From contig OZ244251.1 in the NCBI GenBank assembly GCA_965217175.1, positions 2,666,001 through 2,730,000 on the forward strand: a stretch of 64,000 nt of DNA, read 5' to 3'. Below, in pieces: positions 62,612-64,000 of the stretch (within the stretch, counting starts at the first letter, position 1; each line of letters opens with the position of its first letter). A program made the position numbers and the translations under genes. Origin of the DNA: Bin87 sp965217175 (GTDB lineage: Bacteria; Chloroflexota; Dehalococcoidia; Lucifugimonadales; UBA3495). The notes under the pieces are model-generated. The model was not told the DNA's origin and searched no databases. It saw only the letters and a program-made list of their open reading frames with translations.

Positions 62612-63058
62612 TCAGTAGCGGATGGAAGTGCTGGTCTGCGTGGCCACGATGGCGCCCGCCTGATTTCTGTAAGTTATCTTGATCGTAGAAATCAGCATTT
62701 GCCCGATGCTGCCAGTGCGTTCACGCATATCTTCAATGCGTCCCACCGCCGTAATCGTATCTCCAGCGCGGACTGGTTCAAAATACTCCCAATCGCTTCC
62801 ACCATCCAGAAGGCGGGTAAAAGGCACATCGAAGGGCACCACGGGACGCACGTCGCGGATCGCCCGCAGGAAGGTGGGCGGCGCCACCACCCCGCCAGAC
62901 TGTGGCGTGCCGGCGGTGTATGCCGGATTGTCGTCGCCAATTGCCTCCGCAAAGCGGGCTACGTGTCCCCGTTCAACTTCCAGGGTCGTGGGTTCACTCT
63001 CTACCCCGATGACTTGGGATCGCATTTCGTCCGTTAAGGTGAAGGTGTTCGTCGACAA
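62612..63058 (-). CDS. MaoC N-terminal-like hot-dog protein
   Basis: 148 aa from ATG 63056-63058. EVERGHVARFAEAIGDDNPA, GGVVAPPTFLRAI, LDGGSDWEYFEPVRAGDTIT matches the MaoC_dehydrat_N family (PF13452), the partner half of FAS1-type and HadA-type dehydratases. It lacks the D-x4-H hydratase motif that its neighbour has, as expected for a heterodimer. First gene of the five-gene operon; the promoter should lie in 63059-63130. Confidence 0.88.
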   Translation of the reverse strand: MSTNTFTLTDEMRSQVIGVESEPTTLEVERGHVARFAEAIGDDNPAYTAGTPQSGGVVAPPTFLRAIRDVRPVVPFDVPFTRLLDGGSDWEYFEPVRAGDTITAVGRIEDMRERTGSIGQMLISTIKITYRNQAGAIVATQTSTSIRY

Positions 63059-63506
63059 CTGACAGTTCTCCTTACAACGCGCCGATTGAGGGCAAACCCC
63101 AAGCGGTCGTCCGCGGCTAACGGGGTAAAATTATGTTACGGGTACCGCCTAGTGTCAAGGAAACTGCCACCACCGCCAGGGCGATCGCATTTTGACTCCA
63201 TTGCCCCCGTCTTTCCCGCGAAAGCGGGAAACCACCCACCCCCGGTCATTGCGAGGAGCGCAGCGACGTGGCAATCCCGTCCCACCCGTGTCGCATTAGA
63301 CTCCCCTCTCCGGTAGGAGAGGGGCCGGGGGTGAGGGGCGTACCCTTAACTGACGCCCAGCCCCCGCAATTACAATTTGGGTACCCGTGAGGACTGCCAC
63401 CACCGCCAATCATCGCCAACGCCGGTAGTCCACAACACCACACTCCGGAAGCGCCGGCGGTCGGCGCTCTGCACTCCTCCGCGGACTGAGGCGCTACCAA
63501 CCGCTC
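63059..63506. other. Repeat-rich intergenic region
   Basis: Contains the cluster of three repeat types described at 63212-63345. A minus-strand ORF at 63246-63500 is a repeat artefact. No gene. Confidence 0.6.
63212..63345. repeat. Cluster of three short repeat families
   Basis: TTTCCCGCGAAAGCGGGAAA (63212-63231, perfect hairpin). GGTCATTGCGAGGAGCGCAG then CGACGTGGCAATCC (63245-63278, same family as 56269). CCCTCTCCGGTAGGAGAGGG then GCCGGGGGTGAGGGGCGTA (about 63303-63341, same as the second module of the 5 kb array). Confidence 0.85.
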
Positions 63507-64000
63507 TTGAACAATTACGAACCATCTAACACAACGCCTCCGTTGCTCGCGGCCTCTCCAACCTCCGCGGTTTCCCGCCGGCGTCTCCGGACGTTGATCG
63601 TGTTGGCGGTGTTGTGCCTGCCCACTGCCATATGCACCCAGGATTACCGCCCAACCTTCATCGACGCGGCGACGTCCTCATACCAGCTGGACGTCATATC
63701 CTGGGAATTGGCGAATCTGCCGGACAAATGGTTTCGCCGGCTCTTCCGGAATCCGGCAAGTTGGTTCGGTAATGATAATTCGGATCAGATTATCGTAGAA
63801 GTCGAGCAGTATTTCGCTTACGCAGCGTGGCTGAGTAGCGCGGATGTCCGTTTGGTGACTCTACTGACCGACGACACCCTCGATCCCGAACTCCATGAAG
63901 AGATACGGATGCTTCAAGAGGGGCAAGTTCGACTTCGGGCAGACCAGGACAATTCACGAGTCCGGGTTGAAGAAGCCCTGGAAAGCGCCGTTGCCGACGC
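63507..64000 (+). CDS. Unknown exported or membrane-anchored protein, 3' end outside window
   Basis: Open from TTG 63507 (start uncertain) to the window end, at least 164 codons. A hydrophobic segment near residue 30-47 (TLIVLAVLCLPTAIC) after a positively charged RRRLR looks like a signal anchor. It is followed by a soluble helical part: YQLDVISWELANLPDKWFRR, VEVEQYFAYAAWLSSADVRL, DPELHEEIRMLQEGQVRLRA. No family recognised. Confidence 0.6.
   Translation, partial: MNNYEPSNTTPPLLAASPTSAVSRRRLRTLIVLAVLCLPTAICTQDYRPTFIDAATSSYQLDVISWELANLPDKWFRRLFRNPASWFGNDNSDQIIVEVEQYFAYAAWLSSADVRLVTLLTDDTLDPELHEEIRMLQEGQVRLRADQDNSRVRVEEALESAVAD

Overview
The window reads like a high-GC bacterial chromosome of the Chloroflexota, most likely a marine or sponge-associated SAR202-type lineage. 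This is an inference from gene content: luciferase-like flavin monooxygenases, CaiB/BaiF CoA-transferases, an enolase-superfamily dehydratase, MaoC/SDR pairs, an FG-GAP surface protein, PAPS synthesis with a sulfotransferase, and many short interspersed palindromes. No rRNA or other phylogenetic marker is present to settle it.

Bases 1-5900 are ordinary chromosome. They hold a covalent-flavin amine oxidase (cut by the window edge), a mandelate-racemase-type dehydratase, the fluoride channel crcB, a PAC2 protein, a protoglobin coupled to a type II dehydroquinase homologue that lacks key catalytic residues, a four-unit tandem palindrome array, a zinc-ribbon protein and tRNA-Glu(UUC).

Bases about 5944-45106 look like a roughly 39 kb integrated genomic island. 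Its borders are two copies of the argC 3' end: an orphan copy at 5898-5966 and the end of the intact argC at 45041-45106. They share an identical 20-bp core, and a related 25-bp double repeat lies just inside each border. Next to the left border are a tyrosine integrase (dead), a second integrase remnant and an excisionase-like gene. The island is heavily decayed. It holds IS3, IS5, IS21, IS110, IS256, IS630, IS1182, IS1380-like and ISNCY-like elements, almost all broken. It also holds broken or partial defence genes: an ATPase + DUF4276 pair, GmrSD, a type ISP restriction-modification stub, a zeta-toxin stub and a possible Cas6e remnant. A large FG-GAP secreted protein is also broken. Intact cargo remains: two CoA-transferases at 19.3-21.8 kb, and a catabolic block at 30.3-36.0 kb (acyl-CoA dehydrogenase, MmgE/PrpD and CoA-transferase on one strand, ferritin-like protein and flavin monooxygenase on the other). 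An unknown 339-aa acidic protein at 41.1 kb is also intact.

Bases 45041-64000 return to compact chromosome. In order: argC-nth, an MFS transporter, cysC with a coupled sulfotransferase, an alpha/beta hydrolase, an HpaB-type monooxygenase, an orphan pstS, a prolidase-like peptidase, purA with two small unknown genes, and a convergent acyl-CoA-type operon (two MaoC hot-dog proteins, two SDR paralogues, one LLM monooxygenase). A partial unknown exported protein runs off the right edge.

The most unusual signals are four. First, the argC-bordered island. Second, short palindromic elements found inside transposase genes, in two cases as exact 24-bp in-frame additions. Third, the protoglobin/altered-dehydroquinase operon. 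Fourth, the concentration of dead defence systems. All frameshifts and stops were read from the sequence alone and could in part be assembly errors.
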